Assembly: GCA_020744425.1 (NCBI GenBank)
Contig: JAGMUV010000042.1
Coordinates: forward strand, 1 to 64,000
Direction of reading: 5' to 3'
DNA length: 64,000 bases
Source: Dactylonectria macrodidyma
Taxonomy: Eukaryota > Ascomycota > Sordariomycetes > Hypocreales > Nectriaceae
The notes under the pieces were generated by a model. That model made no database searches, was not told where the DNA came from, and was given only the letters and a program-made list of their open reading frames with translations. Of this stretch, positions 24,159 through 34,984 are shown piece by piece; the stretch's first letter is position 1; each line of letters starts with the position of its first letter. A program made the position numbers and the translations under genes.

Positions 24159-25380
24159 TACTTAAGTATATACGAGGTGGACCTGTTATTGTTACATTGC
24201 CAAGACCATTGTCAAAGCTGTGAGCATCTCTCTTTTCTTTGTCTGCATTCTCCGATGCGCTGCCCTTCCCACTTTGTTCGGTTGCCTTTGTAGCACCTAG
24301 ACCCCCTCGTGTAATCTCTTGCTTCGTGTTCATACTGCCAAATCCGCCCTTAACTTGCGCTCTCTGAAGGTTGAACTTGGTTGACATTAGTGACCATCTT
24401 CGACCAGCCTGGCAGTGTGACTTCTCAGGAAGTCAGTCAGGCGACAGGAAGACAAATGCAGTACCAGACCCAGGAAGAACTTCTGTCGAATGGGCATAAT
24501 CAAGAAAGGCTACTTAAATCGCGAGGGCGGCATGTTCTCTATTATTGCCTTTTCAACGGCTCGCCTTGACAGTACACTGACCAACGCACAATGAATACCG
24601 ATCACAAGGCCATTATAGATCGAGACAACTTATAGGCAAGGCCCGGCGCGAGTTCCTTTTTGATTCGAGGTGAGTGAAACAAAAAGATATGACTCCGGAC
24701 GCAAGTCTGTCGTGGTCCCTTTTGACGCTGCCATGGCATGCTCATAACAAAGCACGCCTCACTGCCAATGGTATCTATTGAAAGCTAGCCGCGGCAGGAT
24801 GCATAGGAATATTGTGTTATGATTGATCTGACTAGCTAGAAAAGGGGGCCGTTGCCTTACAAATTAGGTATAAATCAGGACGGTGGCTAAACCCGGATTG
24901 TACGGTCGGATCCACACCAACAGTGCCACAACTCCAATGGACAAAAACTGGGGTGTGCTCCGGCCCGAAATGGGACGTGCGGGGCTGGGATACCTTATTT
25001 TGTTCCCCAGATCTTCATTTGCCCTAACCCCGGTAGTCCTTATTTCATTCCCTTGAGCCTGTTTTGTCAAGCGAAGGAGGGCCACTTACAGGAGAATAGA
25101 TGGTGTCATTTTAATGGGTAAAATCGAGTATTCTCTTGCCTAATTTTTCATTCTCCTGGCCTGTAATCGCCCGGTTTTGGTTCCGTTGGTTGTGTGGTGT
25201 TTGTGGTGTCAAAGCGATACCTTTTCAGGCATTGTGTTATGCACACTAACGATTCGAGACGCCTCTTGGGTCTTAGACAACTCCCACCCACATAGTCGGC
25301 AACCGGGAATGTCAAAAAGACGTCTAAGACTTGGAACCTTACCCCCCTGACACTACACCTTTCGCATTAGCTTCTCCGCC
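24159..25380. other. Intergenic, no gene seen
   Basis: Mixed-composition spacer downstream of the monooxygenase. The open frames are short and overlapping. Nothing recognisable was seen. Confidence 0.5.
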
Positions 25381-25399
25381 GTCGGATTTCGGACCAGAC

Positions 25400-25775
25400 C
25401 CACAATTCGAGATGCCCAAATGCCAGGCAAAAAAATTACCATCCTCAAAGAGCTGCATCTCCCAGGCAGCGCGCTCGATGGCCTCAAAGTACCCGGGAAA
25501 GAGTGTGTCATTCAGGGAGGTCAAGAGATGGATCTGTCTCTAGGACTTGTTTCGCTCCAGCGCTTCTCTCGAGGAAGAGGGAGCTAGTGTCTTGGACTAG
25601 TTCTACTGGCTCAACAAGCGCGATCCCAACTTCTCGCTGCAAAGAGCCACGATAGAGCGCCGTCAAGATGCGGGAACCGGAAAGCTCTTCACGCTCAGTG
25701 GGAAGGCGCAAAAGGAAATGATCAAACTCTTCCTCGTGACAAGAAAAGACGTTAAGGGATGGTAAGGAGCTAACG
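25400..25775 (+). pseudogene. Possible decayed NACHT/ankyrin-type gene fragment
   Basis: The plus strand holds two coding-like blocks in different frames. The first is MPGKKITILKELHLPGSALDG from about 25411. The second, from about 25561, is SLEEEGASVLD, a TAG, then FYWLNKRDPNFSLQRATIERRQDAGTGKLF in one run, ending at TAA about 25761. The phrase WL..DPNFSLQRA.IERRQDAGTGK resembles the segment just before the P-loop of fungal ankyrin/NACHT (STAND) proteins, which usually read WLSP.DF..QQ.D...RRQ.GTG.W. A minus-strand frame of 93 codons (25508-25789) also overlaps. The fragment is frameshifted and has in-frame stops, so it is at best a relic. Identification is tentative. Confidence 0.3.
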
Positions 25776-25789
25776 ATGTGGTTACTCAA

Positions 25790-26614
25790 GAGGGTTAGAG
25801 GGTTCTTAATTAACAGGTTGAAGATATCACGGGTTGGGCAGCTATTATATGAGTATCATTTAATATAGAGTTATTGCTAATAACTTCCCTGCTATACTTG
25901 CTTACTCCAAAAGGATCAAGTGCCACCTCAGGAGTGACATGAGGCGTTGTCTTAACTCGATGACAATTTACTAATGGTCGCGATCGACATGCCCGGGCCA
26001 CTAAATGGGTTAGCTCTCTAGTAGCCAACAGCCTCAGCTGCACTCACAGACAGGCATGGGCTCGGGCGCCTCCGGCCGCTGTACAACCATGACTCTTCCC
26101 CCACAGAACAACCTCGCGTCAACCATGCGTTTGCATCAATTAAGTTATATTCGGGGATCCATTCTGCCACTACGGCATCAAATTCAACCTTCTATTAGCT
26201 GGCCGTTAGTACGCTACTCGGGAAACTTACCCAAATACAGTATCAAGATGCCAGCATGAAGTAGTATAAAGTGTGGCGGACGGACCTCGTACGATGTTAT
26301 CGGACTTCCGCGGATAAAGCTAGCGGCCGGAGCTGAGGGGTTCAATAGATTAGACTTTCACAGGCAATATACGATGATATGTGCCTCGAAGAGAGGTTAT
26401 TCAATTGATCAGTTCTTCTTGGAGAGATGTTGTGAATGTCTGTGTTCTTGTTGTGGAAGCGGGGTTTCCTGCTTTTTGCCACTTTCTCAGTCATGTCGGC
26501 CAGGCCTTCCTTCTCTGTAACGATCTGGTCGATTCCCAACGGTGGACTAGACTGTTCTAGGTTTATGTTGGCAGAGAGATCAGGGCGTTAACGGTTCTGA
26601 GCAATAAACAAAGG
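25790..26614. other. Intergenic, no gene seen
   Basis: No ORF with plausible content was seen. Base composition is mixed and no repeat was recognised. Confidence 0.45.
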
Positions 26615-26890
26615 TGTTACGTCTGGTAATGTGCTCACAGTAGATGAGTGTAACCAAGTTGTATTGAAAGCTGGAGTAGCCGTGTCTATCTAGTGTGCTC
26701 AATGAATGTGTTCATATACTGGTTGTCTATTGAGGGTTCACGGTGGTTCGTCTTGTAAACATCGTGATCAGATGCTGGCTCACGATGGTTCACGTACGAT
26801 CCCGAGTGTACCTTTTGTTATTGGGCGAAACTTGTGGGGCCCGGTGTTCACCAGTGACTTCCGATGCAGGTCTTGTTACGAGCCGTGACA
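26615..26890. repeat. Degenerate LTR fragment related to the chromovirus LTR
   Basis: The sequence begins TGTTACGTCTGGTAATGTG and ends GAGCCGTGACA. It shares GTGCTCAATGAATGTG and TTCATATACT with the chromovirus LTR (GTGCTGAATGAATGTG, TTATATACT) in the same order. No matching flanking duplication was found (AAAGG against TCCTC), so the left end is uncertain or truncated. It is not RIP-damaged to the degree of the AT-rich blocks. Confidence 0.55.
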
Positions 26891-27315
26891 TCCTCCGTCT
26901 GACAGATGTTGAGTGTCGCAGGGCAAAAATCATATGCAGATCCATGAATCGTGCACGCGGGGGATCCAATAAGATGTCTCGCAATTGTCGCCGCCGCGAC
27001 TCAGGTCCTGCACTGCCCCTGCTGTCTTGCGGGGGGTAAATCACGAAGCCGAGACTGGACTTCATGCTTCTTAGACACTTGAACAGTTCAAGCAGCTGCC
27101 AGAACCAATATTGCGCCTCAAGAATGTAGGTGCGTCCGGCCTAGACACAATCCGCAAACGGTGACACACTATATACATGCCCGGCTGGTCATCTGAGGCT
27201 TCTTAGAGTTGTGGCGAAACAGCTGGCGTTCATTAGGGGCTGCAGTGTGGCTGGAAACTCAGCCGTGCCAGACTCAAGCCCCCATATGGTCCTTCAGTAC
27301 AGGTTCGATCAGAGA
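26891..27315. other. Spacer downstream of minus-strand DUF7703 gene
   Basis: No gene seen. Short open frames on both strands (26743-27065) overlap one another and have no recognisable content. Confidence 0.45.
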
Positions 27316-28449
27316 TCAGACTCTCTCCGACGGCGATTTGGATATGCCCTCGCTGTCCTTCATCTTGCCAGACCCCGTGGCAAATGAATCAAAGCCAGCA
27401 CCGCCTCGGTCCATGTTGGATTCTTGTCGGCTCTCCCGACATACTACAACTTCGGTCGTTATGACCACCTCGTTTTCCCCGCTGCATTTTCTCCCGTTCT
27501 TGTGCCCTTCAAGTTCACGGCTAATGTTCCCTCCTTGAGCGTACGCCTGACGCGAAACGGCTGGCGCCGGGTTGGGAAACGGGTGCTCCCGGCTGAAGCT
27601 GGCCATCTCTATGCCGGTTACCGCTGCCTTTTGCTGATGGCGAGTATCCGAGTTGGTGAACAAACCGGAGCTGAAGTCCTCTTGAGCCGTCGCCATCTCC
27701 TTGAGCCGGTTGAGAATAGTGAACTCCATCTTGAGTTTGATACTGTACACAAGGGCTTTATAAGCGGTCTGGATGTTGTAGTAGTTGGCATACTCAAGGC
27801 CGAGGATTGTGATATCCAGAAGGATAATGATGACGTTGATAGCAATAAGGCGGATCATCGGTGGCCGCCATTTCCTGCCATTCCGTATCGCGGACTGCAG
27901 TCTGGCGAGCTTAACAGTTTCTCGAATGTAAAGTGAGGAGATGATGAGTTCCTGGATGAAGAAGACGGAGACCTGGATCTTCTCGTAGATGCTATACGGC
28001 TTCGCCCATGGGTCGGGGTTGTCGGAGTTGGCGCCGTACGCCATGACAATAGTCGGCACAAGCATGGTGATAGCATCGAAAATGATCATGTATAGAACCA
28101 GCCGCAGTATGGTCTTATCCCATAGAATAAGGTGCAGCCGAGACCAAAGGACCATTGACTGACCTGTCATCATGGCTGCCCATCCGACCGCGATGAAGGT
28201 GACATAGAGGTAGCCACCAGCCTGCGGCGCCTTGAACTTGATCAGGAAGCCCGTGGAGGCGACGGCGATGCCATACGTGGCGACGAGGAAGGACCAGAAG
28301 TACAGGCCGGAGTGGCGCTTGAAGTAGCACCAGAGGATTAAGGTAAGCTCGATCACGTTGTAGAGGGCGACACTGTTCATGGACACGATGGCGTACCCTG
28401 TCGCGCCTGTCACGACCTGGCTCTTGGTGTTGCCCTTGTCGATGGCCAT
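27316..28449 (-). CDS. DUF7703-like seven-TM membrane protein, copy A
   Basis: A single exon of 377 aa starts at ATG 28449. Roughly the first 245 residues contain seven hydrophobic segments (VALYNVIELTLILW, LYFWSFLVATYGIAVAS, YLYVTFIAVGWAAMMTG, LVLYMIIFDAITMLVP, SVFFIQELIISSLYI, RLIAINVIIILLDITILG, and a short last one). Marker phrases are GQSMVLWSRLHLIL and LDITILGLEYANYYNIQTAYKALVYSIKLKMEFTILNRL, both well conserved in the paralogue at 30530. A polar, Ser/Gly-rich tail of about 125 residues follows, presumably cytoplasmic. The function of this fungal membrane family is unknown; the seven-TM layout suggests a receptor-like role only by analogy. It is divergent from its paralogue with 2.1 kb between the start codons. 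Confidence 0.88.
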   Translation of the reverse strand: MAIDKGNTKSQVVTGATGYAIVSMNSVALYNVIELTLILWCYFKRHSGLYFWSFLVATYGIAVASTGFLIKFKAPQAGGYLYVTFIAVGWAAMMTGQSMVLWSRLHLILWDKTILRLVLYMIIFDAITMLVPTIVMAYGANSDNPDPWAKPYSIYEKIQVSVFFIQELIISSLYIRETVKLARLQSAIRNGRKWRPPMIRLIAINVIIILLDITILGLEYANYYNIQTAYKALVYSIKLKMEFTILNRLKEMATAQEDFSSGLFTNSDTRHQQKAAVTGIEMASFSREHPFPNPAPAVSRQAYAQGGNISRELEGHKNGRKCSGENEVVITTEVVVCRESRQESNMDRGGAGFDSFATGSGKMKDSEGISKSPSERV

Positions 28450-29769
28450 GCTGGAGGAAGAGGATCTGTCTAACGGGTCCTCATCAGTGTCTAGACTGGC
28501 AATGGCACCGCTAGCTGTGTCGAGAAGGAGGTTTGAATAAACATTGAGGCTCTCTGGGATAATGGTTGGGAGCTTATGACCCTAAGTACACTATCTCGAC
28601 TCCTAGTTTAGGCACCCATGGAGACTTCTGGGCGTCCCACGGGCTACCAGGTAAGTTATGGAATATGAAGTAATTCGCACGAAGCAGGCAACCAACCTCG
28701 ACTACTGCAAGCCGCTCTTCGGATGACTGCCAATCGCCTGGAAGGTGTGTCAATGATGGACAAGCCCAACGCACTCAACATCTTTTGCCTCGACGCCACA
28801 TGCGCCCCAGTGGCGGTGGACTGACTCGTCCTGTATCCGTACGTACCTAGCGGAAGGAGCCGAGGGTCTGGGGTCGGGGTCCTTGGCGACACAGGGTTGG
28901 GTGGAGATGAGAGTGAATGCGGAGACTGAATGCGCGTTCTGTGACATGGGAATGACATGGGAAATTTAGACTACCAAGCACAAACTGCATCTTGGGCACG
29001 AATCTGCCACTTTAGTAAGGTTTAGAGACATTTCATGCATCTGCCACTAGCACGACCAGGGCGACGACTCAGTACTACGTAGTACTACTGGGATGCTTCT
29101 CTCCTGCTGCATCGGTCCTAGAACGGAGAGGTGGCTTTCCTTTGATTATCTGGGCAGTATACTCCGTACGAGTCAAACTATTACGAATATGCATGGGCAA
29201 GCAAGTTTTTCACGAGACCTTCGTGGTCTGAGAGCTCAGTGGCAGGTGGACAAAAGGCCATTAATTTGCCACATGTGCGTGAGACCTCAGATCGAATGCA
29301 AAGTTACTGTCTGATTGGCGGTCTGCTCCGCCTCCACATCCTTATTTACCTCGGTTTTCTTCCTCGCGTTGTTCACTTAGTACGCTTACACTTATTAGCC
29401 TTCGTCTCAGCCGCAGTCGATAACGTTTAAAATCTGTAGGGTTCACCCCAGAACTAGAAAATATGTAGAACCTACCTCGGGTTTCTTCCGGGGTCCCGGC
29501 TCTATCCGGGGTCTGGGTGGATAATCCGGGCACCCGTGTCGACTTCAGCCACGCACTTAATAGCCAACAAGTGTGATGTTCCAATTCGCCGTAGGGCTAT
29601 GATCGACGCGCCCATAAACTAACTCTATTCCTATCCCGGCCACAACCCCTCACACCTTGTCCGCCGCACCCCGGGGACGAGTGCGTCGTACGAGTCGAAC
29701 GATGCCGTAGTAGGCTCTGGCGTCTGGCAGCCTAACCCGCAATCCAGCCCGCATGTCATAGTCTATACC

Positions 29770-30066
29770 AAATGCATGTTAGCCGAGCTTCCGAAACCAG
29801 CCAGGTCATTAATGGGCTGAATGGATGGATCGAGACCTCTACTGGCTGAAGGTGGCTGAAGGTGGCGGAAGACGAGGAGTCACGCGTACGTATATTGAAG
29901 GCTGCACATGTGCCCTAAATGCATGTGAGCCGAGCTTCCGAAACCAGCCAGGCCACTCATTAATGGGCTGAATGGATGGATCGAGACCTCTACTGGCTGA
30001 AGGTGGCTGAAGGTGGCGGAAGACGAGGAGTCGCGCGTACGCATATCGAAGGCTGCACATGTGCCT
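29770..30066. repeat. Tandem duplication, about 148 bp x 2
   Basis: Unit 1 (29770-29916) and unit 2 (29917-30066) both start AAATGCATGT and run through GAGCTTCCGAAACCAGCC and TGGATGGATCGAGACC to GGCTGCACATGTGCC. The copies differ by a 4-base insertion (CACT) and a few transitions. Inside each unit CTGGCTGAAGGTGG is itself repeated. The duplication lies between the two DUF7703-like genes. Confidence 0.9.
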
Positions 30067-30343
30067 CGTACCTCGACCCCCCTCGACGTTAGAGATCCCG
30101 AGAAGCAATCTTAATCGGTACCTTGGGCATTGGGGCTTGAAGGAATGCCCTATGCTAGCCTGGCTAGCCGCGCCGCTGGGTCAGTGTGCCTCTGATCCAA
30201 GACTATCGACGGGACTGAGAACAATGGGCCGTGGCTCCCATCTCCTGTATAGTGTGAAGGTGCCAGTACTCTTGAACTTGCTGTTTATGATTGGATTAGA
30301 TCCCTGTGAGTGACCCTACTGGCACCTTCGCACCTGCACAGGA

Positions 30344-30350
30344 TATATAT
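30344..30350 (+). promoter_or_regulatory. Candidate TATA box for DUF7703-like copy B
   Basis: TATATAT lies about 180 bp upstream of the ATG at 30530, in a region free of coding sequence. Assigned by position and composition only. Confidence 0.3.
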
Positions 30351-30529
30351 CCCTTATAGTTCCCGTCTTGACGGATTACTGAAGATCTTCAGTCGCCGCC
30401 TTTGTGCCTGCATTTGACTTTAACACCCGCATCGATCCGGAGGCCCCTATCCTCGGGCTGTCTTTTATTCAACATTGAACAATTTGATATCAACGACTAC
30501 AGCCAGACGGCTCATCGCCTCCCCACAAA

Positions 30530-31630
30530 ATGTCTTCGACCGAAACCATTATCCTCGTGTTTCTCGCCATCTCCCTTTATAATGTCGTCGAACTCACAAT
30601 TAAAATCTTTGGGACGTTTAAGCGGTATTCGGGTCTCTACTTTTGGTCCTGCCTATGTGCCTCTTGGGGCATTCCCTTCTGCTGCGCTGGATTCCTCGTC
30701 AAGTACTACGCTCCGGCTTCATTGGGTTATCTTGCTATTAGTTTGATTATCCCTGGATGGGTCGCTATGGTGACGGGTCAGTCGCTGGTGCTATGGTCTC
30801 GACTTCATCTGGTCCTGCGCAACCGAAAGCGCCTTAGGATGATTTTATGGATGATCATTATCGACGCTGTGATTTGTCACGGAGCTATCATTCCTATGGC
30901 TTACGGTGCTGTCTCTAGCAGTCCCGAGATGTGGGTGAAGCCTTTCTCTATCATGGAGAAGATCCAAGTCACCATCTTCTTCACCCAGGAAGTCATTCTC
31001 TCCAGCTTTTACATCTTCGAAACAGTAAAACTTGTGAGACTGGAGCAGAGAGTGGGAAAATGCAAGTCGAGCCGCCGTCTAATGAACCACCTCATTTTCG
31101 TCAATATTGTCATTATCCTCCTCGATGCCACGATTTTGGGTCTGGAGTATGCCGATCAGTACGAGATCCAGACCTCATATAAGGCTTTCGTTTACAGCGC
31201 CAAGTTAAAGCTAGAGTTCACTATCCTGAACCGCCTGGTGGAGATGACAACTGGAAACAAGGACGGCAGCTCTGGACCCCGAAGTCGAACTACAGGGACG
31301 ACTACCGATAACAAGACTGGGATTGCAATGAAGACCTTTGTCAGCAATGCAGGCGACAGGCCTAGAGCCGACTTCTCTTATCAGGCATATGCTAATGGAT
31401 GCGAGGAACGCTCTTCAGAAGGAATATGCCCTTCCCATGTCAAGCAGGATCGTGGCGTGATGATGACGACTGAGATTATGGTTAAGCGAGATCACAGACA
31501 ATATGATGAGATACGAAGCATAGGCGGCAAGTCATCGGCAGATTCAACAACAGGGGTAGCCAAAGTCGCCGACCCGGAGAGCCTGTCCAAGTCGTCGTCC
31601 GAGGTCCATCTCGCGACTCGCGGCTTCTGA
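30530..31630 (+). CDS. DUF7703-like seven-TM membrane protein, copy B
   Basis: A single exon of 366 aa starts at ATG 30530. It is collinear with the protein at 27316-28449 over about 240 residues: YNVVELTIKIFGTFKRYSGLYFWS, GQSLVLWSRLHLVLR, KPFSIMEKIQV, ILLDATILGLEYADQYEIQ and AKLKLEFTILNRLVEM all have near-identical counterparts. Seven hydrophobic segments are followed by a polar tail of about 120 residues that is much less conserved but still ends with a matching S-L/I-SKSSSEV-type motif. The pair arose by inverted duplication and has since diverged. Function unknown. Confidence 0.88.
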   Translation: MSSTETIILVFLAISLYNVVELTIKIFGTFKRYSGLYFWSCLCASWGIPFCCAGFLVKYYAPASLGYLAISLIIPGWVAMVTGQSLVLWSRLHLVLRNRKRLRMILWMIIIDAVICHGAIIPMAYGAVSSSPEMWVKPFSIMEKIQVTIFFTQEVILSSFYIFETVKLVRLEQRVGKCKSSRRLMNHLIFVNIVIILLDATILGLEYADQYEIQTSYKAFVYSAKLKLEFTILNRLVEMTTGNKDGSSGPRSRTTGTTTDNKTGIAMKTFVSNAGDRPRADFSYQAYANGCEERSSEGICPSHVKQDRGVMMTTEIMVKRDHRQYDEIRSIGGKSSADSTTGVAKVADPESLSKSSSEVHLATRGF

Positions 31631-32195
31631 TAGCATCTCCCAAGTTTGTATATAATTCTCCATAAGACGGTTTAGCATAGCCAATTTCTTAATACATATA
31701 CTAATAATCTTGGCTCAACCGTTAAGAGGGTCTCTCGTCCGTGCGAACATATTAAAGTCGTGTGTGTCTGTGTTGGCCCCAGCTCAAGGTTCCCCCCCGT
31801 TGGGACACCAGGGCTAAGAAATCAGCCACGAAGCCCGGCTTCGAACTAAGAACCGAGAGTCGGTATTGCAAATCCCGAGCTACTATGCACAAGGGCAAGT
31901 TTCGGTCCCTAAACCGAGCTTATGAGCCTGTAATTTGAAATGAGAGCTAAGGCCGTCTTGTCGCACCGTCGTTGTGTGTTCTTCATGTTGTTGTCCTTAC
32001 TGCTTGAGGTATCAGAGCAAGCTCTATATGCCTTTTCTGTGCTATGTGGAATCATCTGGAAGCTGCTTGCTAAGCCTGTGGCAATAGGTGGCAACTGTCA
32101 TCTTTAATGACAATATTTATCCCTATATACTCGCCTTTTACTTATCTATTGCTTCTAAATGAGATAAATTAGCATATTTAGCATTATAAACAACG
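31631..32195. other. Intergenic, no gene seen
   Basis: A patch at 31790-31890 has T-loop-like TTCGAAC but does not fold as a tRNA. No ORF of note. Confidence 0.45.
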
Positions 32196-32610
32196 CACAC
32201 GACAAGCGAGCGGTGAAATGTTTCACCAACCACCTAACCTCACCCTTTAACTTAACTGTCTTAACCACACATTATGTCATTATCAATTAATGAGGCAAAT
32301 ATCAATCTTGCCCTTCAAGCCTCCAGAATGACCCTCAATTAGCTCCCTATTAGGCTTCAAAGATCTTCAATGATCGAATTAACAAAGGTCATGCTCCCGT
32401 ATGAATCTACGGTAGTCCGAAAGTAGAACTTGACTATCAAGTCTCGCCTGGAGACAGCGTTAATAGACCTGAATGACGTTTCGTTAAGCAGCCCACATTA
32501 CTACTCGAAGCGAGTGATACATAGAATCGCTCACCACGTAGAGGCCTAATTTGGGCACCCTAGCCGGACGCCTTGGCCCCAAAGTGTTCGTTAGAAGTAA
32601 TGCTTTGAGC
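32196..32610 (+). pseudogene. Possible 5' remnant of a pogo/Fot1-type DNA transposon
   Basis: GACAAGCGAGCGGTG at 32201-32215 shares GACAAGCGAGC with the terminal inverted repeat of the MITE at 60920-61344. About 60 bp downstream, an ATG at 32274 opens a frame reading MSLSINEANINLALQASRM. It is then broken by several TAG/TAA codons, although coding-like phrases (SRLETALIDLNDVSLSSPHYYSKRV) continue in the same frame. Spacing and N-terminal style recall pogo-family transposases, which start with a helix-turn-helix. The family assignment is tentative. Confidence 0.3.
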
Positions 32611-34038
32611 TCCGAATTCGCGACTCAGTGAAGATGCATTGAGTCGGTGAGGAATTCTCAAGAAGGATAGTTATGGCCGAACTTTCCCTGTTCTTAATGT
32701 TATAGTCGTAGGGATTGAGACTCAGGGAATATAAAGAGTAGGATAGGACTGTGAAACAGAGGCCAAAATATATGCCATACTCTCCTCAAACTAGCTGCAT
32801 TATTGCTACCTACCTAAGTAAGTACGTATGGTCTTGATGACTACATCGCGATTCTGATGATTTAGTCCGATTCAAATCTTTAGCTACCCAAAGTCTCAAA
32901 CCGTGCTGTTACTATGACTTTTGGAAGAGTGAGAACACTGTTTCCCCTCCCAGCCACATCTGTAGTAGTGCTGCGATGCTGAATATCTCGACCATCTGCT
33001 CGAGGATCTTCCCAATTGTCGCAGGAAGGCATAATAAGGCAGGGCCTGCGGAACTGGAGCAGCAGCCAATGCTGGATTGTAAAAGAGGATTGTCATACTA
33101 GGCTCATTCCCTGCCTCGAAGCTGGAATACGTACCCATAAGAAATATTTCTTAACAAGTTTGATCATCAAAATGTCATGCAAGAACAGGATAACACTTTA
33201 GAATCTTGAAAGTTTACTTTAGTCGGATGTATTCCTAATTATAAAGTGAATCCCATAATATCCTCCTCCAGACTGGGCGGACAAGTCAGCATCAGCACAG
33301 GCGAAGTGTGACGAGACTGCCTTTACTAGTATTACAGAATAAAATCAGACAGTTGCTTAGCGTTGAAGGTTTTCGGCTCGTTCATTATCAGGGCTTCGAA
33401 GACGATTGAATTTTATTCTAAAAATATATACTAGCAATCGACTCTATAGGCAAAGCTTCTCAAGCTCTTACGAACAATACCTACTTAAACCTATGTTAAA
33501 TGAGCATTATAGAGAGGACATCAGTATCTATAGGAATGAGGGGCGGGCTTACTGTAGCCATTATCCTTCAATATTACTCGCCAGTCAGCAGCCACTAGTT
33601 CTAGCAAAAGGCTTGATTGAACCCGCCACAGCACGGCCGCAGCTAAGCAGACAAAGTGCCAAACATACACAACGACCGGTAGTGTAGAATGACTCTCAAT
33701 ATCAAGCCACAAATTATTCTCATCATCTTCAGGTTCGCGCCACATACTAGATCATAAGCTTCAGGTCAAAAGCCACCCGCGCCACTTGGAATTATTGCAT
33801 CGCGACGGACGACTTCAAGCCGCAGCAGAGCAACCTCTTCATACACAGCCCTATTTACAGACTATCAACACATACCCGCCAAATTAAGATATATATAAAG
33901 GGTTTCAACATGCCAAGAGATGTCTTCCTCTCATCAGCATCAATCACAATCATCATCACTACAGTTTACTATCATCCACCAATCCCACACAGATAATCCC
34001 TACCTACCTTACTCTCCAACACAAATCTCCTCGCCAAA
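32611..34038. other. Intergenic, promoter of the PAN-like gene at right end
   Basis: No gene seen in 32611-33880. Short frames at 33406-33687 plus and 33521-33745 minus are overlapping and featureless. Confidence 0.45.
33890..33900 (+). promoter_or_regulatory. Candidate TATA box for PAN-like secreted protein
   Basis: TATATATAAAG lies 139 bp upstream of the ATG at 34039 and is followed by a CT/CA-rich leader, which is usual for fungal promoters. No other support. Confidence 0.4.
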
Positions 34039-34784
34039 ATGCACTTCACTTCGACAACTCTCGCCATCCTTCTCGCCTCCACCGCCCTGGCGAGCCCCCT
34101 TAACTCTCACCGTCGCCGCGACGATAACGACCAAGGCTCAGACGCCGACATCTTCCCAGACTTTGACCGTTACTCTGACTGGGCAATCTGCCAGGGCAAA
34201 ATCACCAAGGAACGCTTCCCAAATCTGCAGGCTCCAAGTGATGATGGCGGCTGCATCCGCTACTATCGGGGCATCGACATGACCGGCGTCGTCACAGAGC
34301 GACACTTCTTCTTCAAGGATGGCTTCAAGACTGCCTGCGACTGCGCCGCCGTATGCCTTGAGAACCCGACCACTTGTACGAACTGGGTGTGGAAGCACAC
34401 TTTTATGCCCGAGGATGGCGGCAAGAGGTCGTGCACTATCTATAGCAGTCTTAATCTGCTGACTGATATAACACTTGCATATAATATGACATTGAGCAAA
34501 GGCTTTGCACTGTTGCAGCCTGGGAATAACCCTCAGGCTGGAGCCCCGGCCCCGTTGACTTTCTTGGATGCGGCAAATACTATACCGGATCAGTTTGGGG
34601 CGTCGAAGTGCAGGTTTTCACCGTGGGCGGTGACAAGTTTGTGGCGACAGACACTAATTCGCCAAAGGATAAGAAAGTTAGCATCATAGAGTCAAAATGG
34701 GTCGCCATTGGTGATGTATATACCTTTGAGCGCTTGAGCTTCACGCTATTGCGTTGGAAAACTTCCGTTCTCTTTAAGAATTAG
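34039..34784 (+). pseudogene. Secreted PAN/Apple-like cysteine-rich protein with frameshift
   Basis: The ATG at 34039 opens with a signal peptide (HFTSTTLAILLASTALASP) followed by a dibasic site RRR. Paired cysteines sit in CDCAAVCLENPTTCTNW and RSCTIYSS, the spacing of PAN/Apple modules, which bind carbohydrate or protein outside the cell. The frame closes at 34689 with an unconvincing tail (CRFSPWAVTSLWRQ). From 34578 the next frame reads YYTGSVWGVEVQVFTVGGDK and on to SIIESKWVAIGDVY, stopping at 34784. That continues much more like protein. A single lost base near 34576 would explain it. I saw no intron that repairs the frame. This may be a real frameshift, an allele, or an assembly error. 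If the break is real, the protein is 216 aa with an aberrant end. Confidence 0.7.
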
Positions 34785-34984
34785 ATCATCATGTTTTGCT
34801 TTTAACTCAAAATACGAGAAAATATGTCTAGAATAAATTTCATTCAACTTTTTATGAGAATTTGAAGTGATATACTATATGTGTGCTCTGCGATCCCCGA
34901 CATTATCTCTACTCGATCAACACGGGTCCTAAGCTATACCAGCTGCAGTTCGATTCTACCCCCTATTCTACTTATTCTAATCTC

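Larger units (their letters stand above)
28450..30529. other. Intergenic region between divergent paralogues
   Basis: This 2.1-kb region holds a tandem duplication (29770-30066, listed separately) and no convincing gene. A run of GGGTTTC/CCGGGGTC motifs at 29478-29535 is mildly repetitive. The right end contains a candidate TATA box for the plus-strand paralogue. Confidence 0.5.

Noticed and set aside
24010..24387. Minus-strand frame overlapping the end of the FMO gene
   Set aside because: Shadow of the monooxygenase last exon.
31790..31890. tRNA-like patch with TTCGAAC
   Set aside because: No acceptor, D-arm or anticodon-arm pairing can be drawn around it in either orientation.
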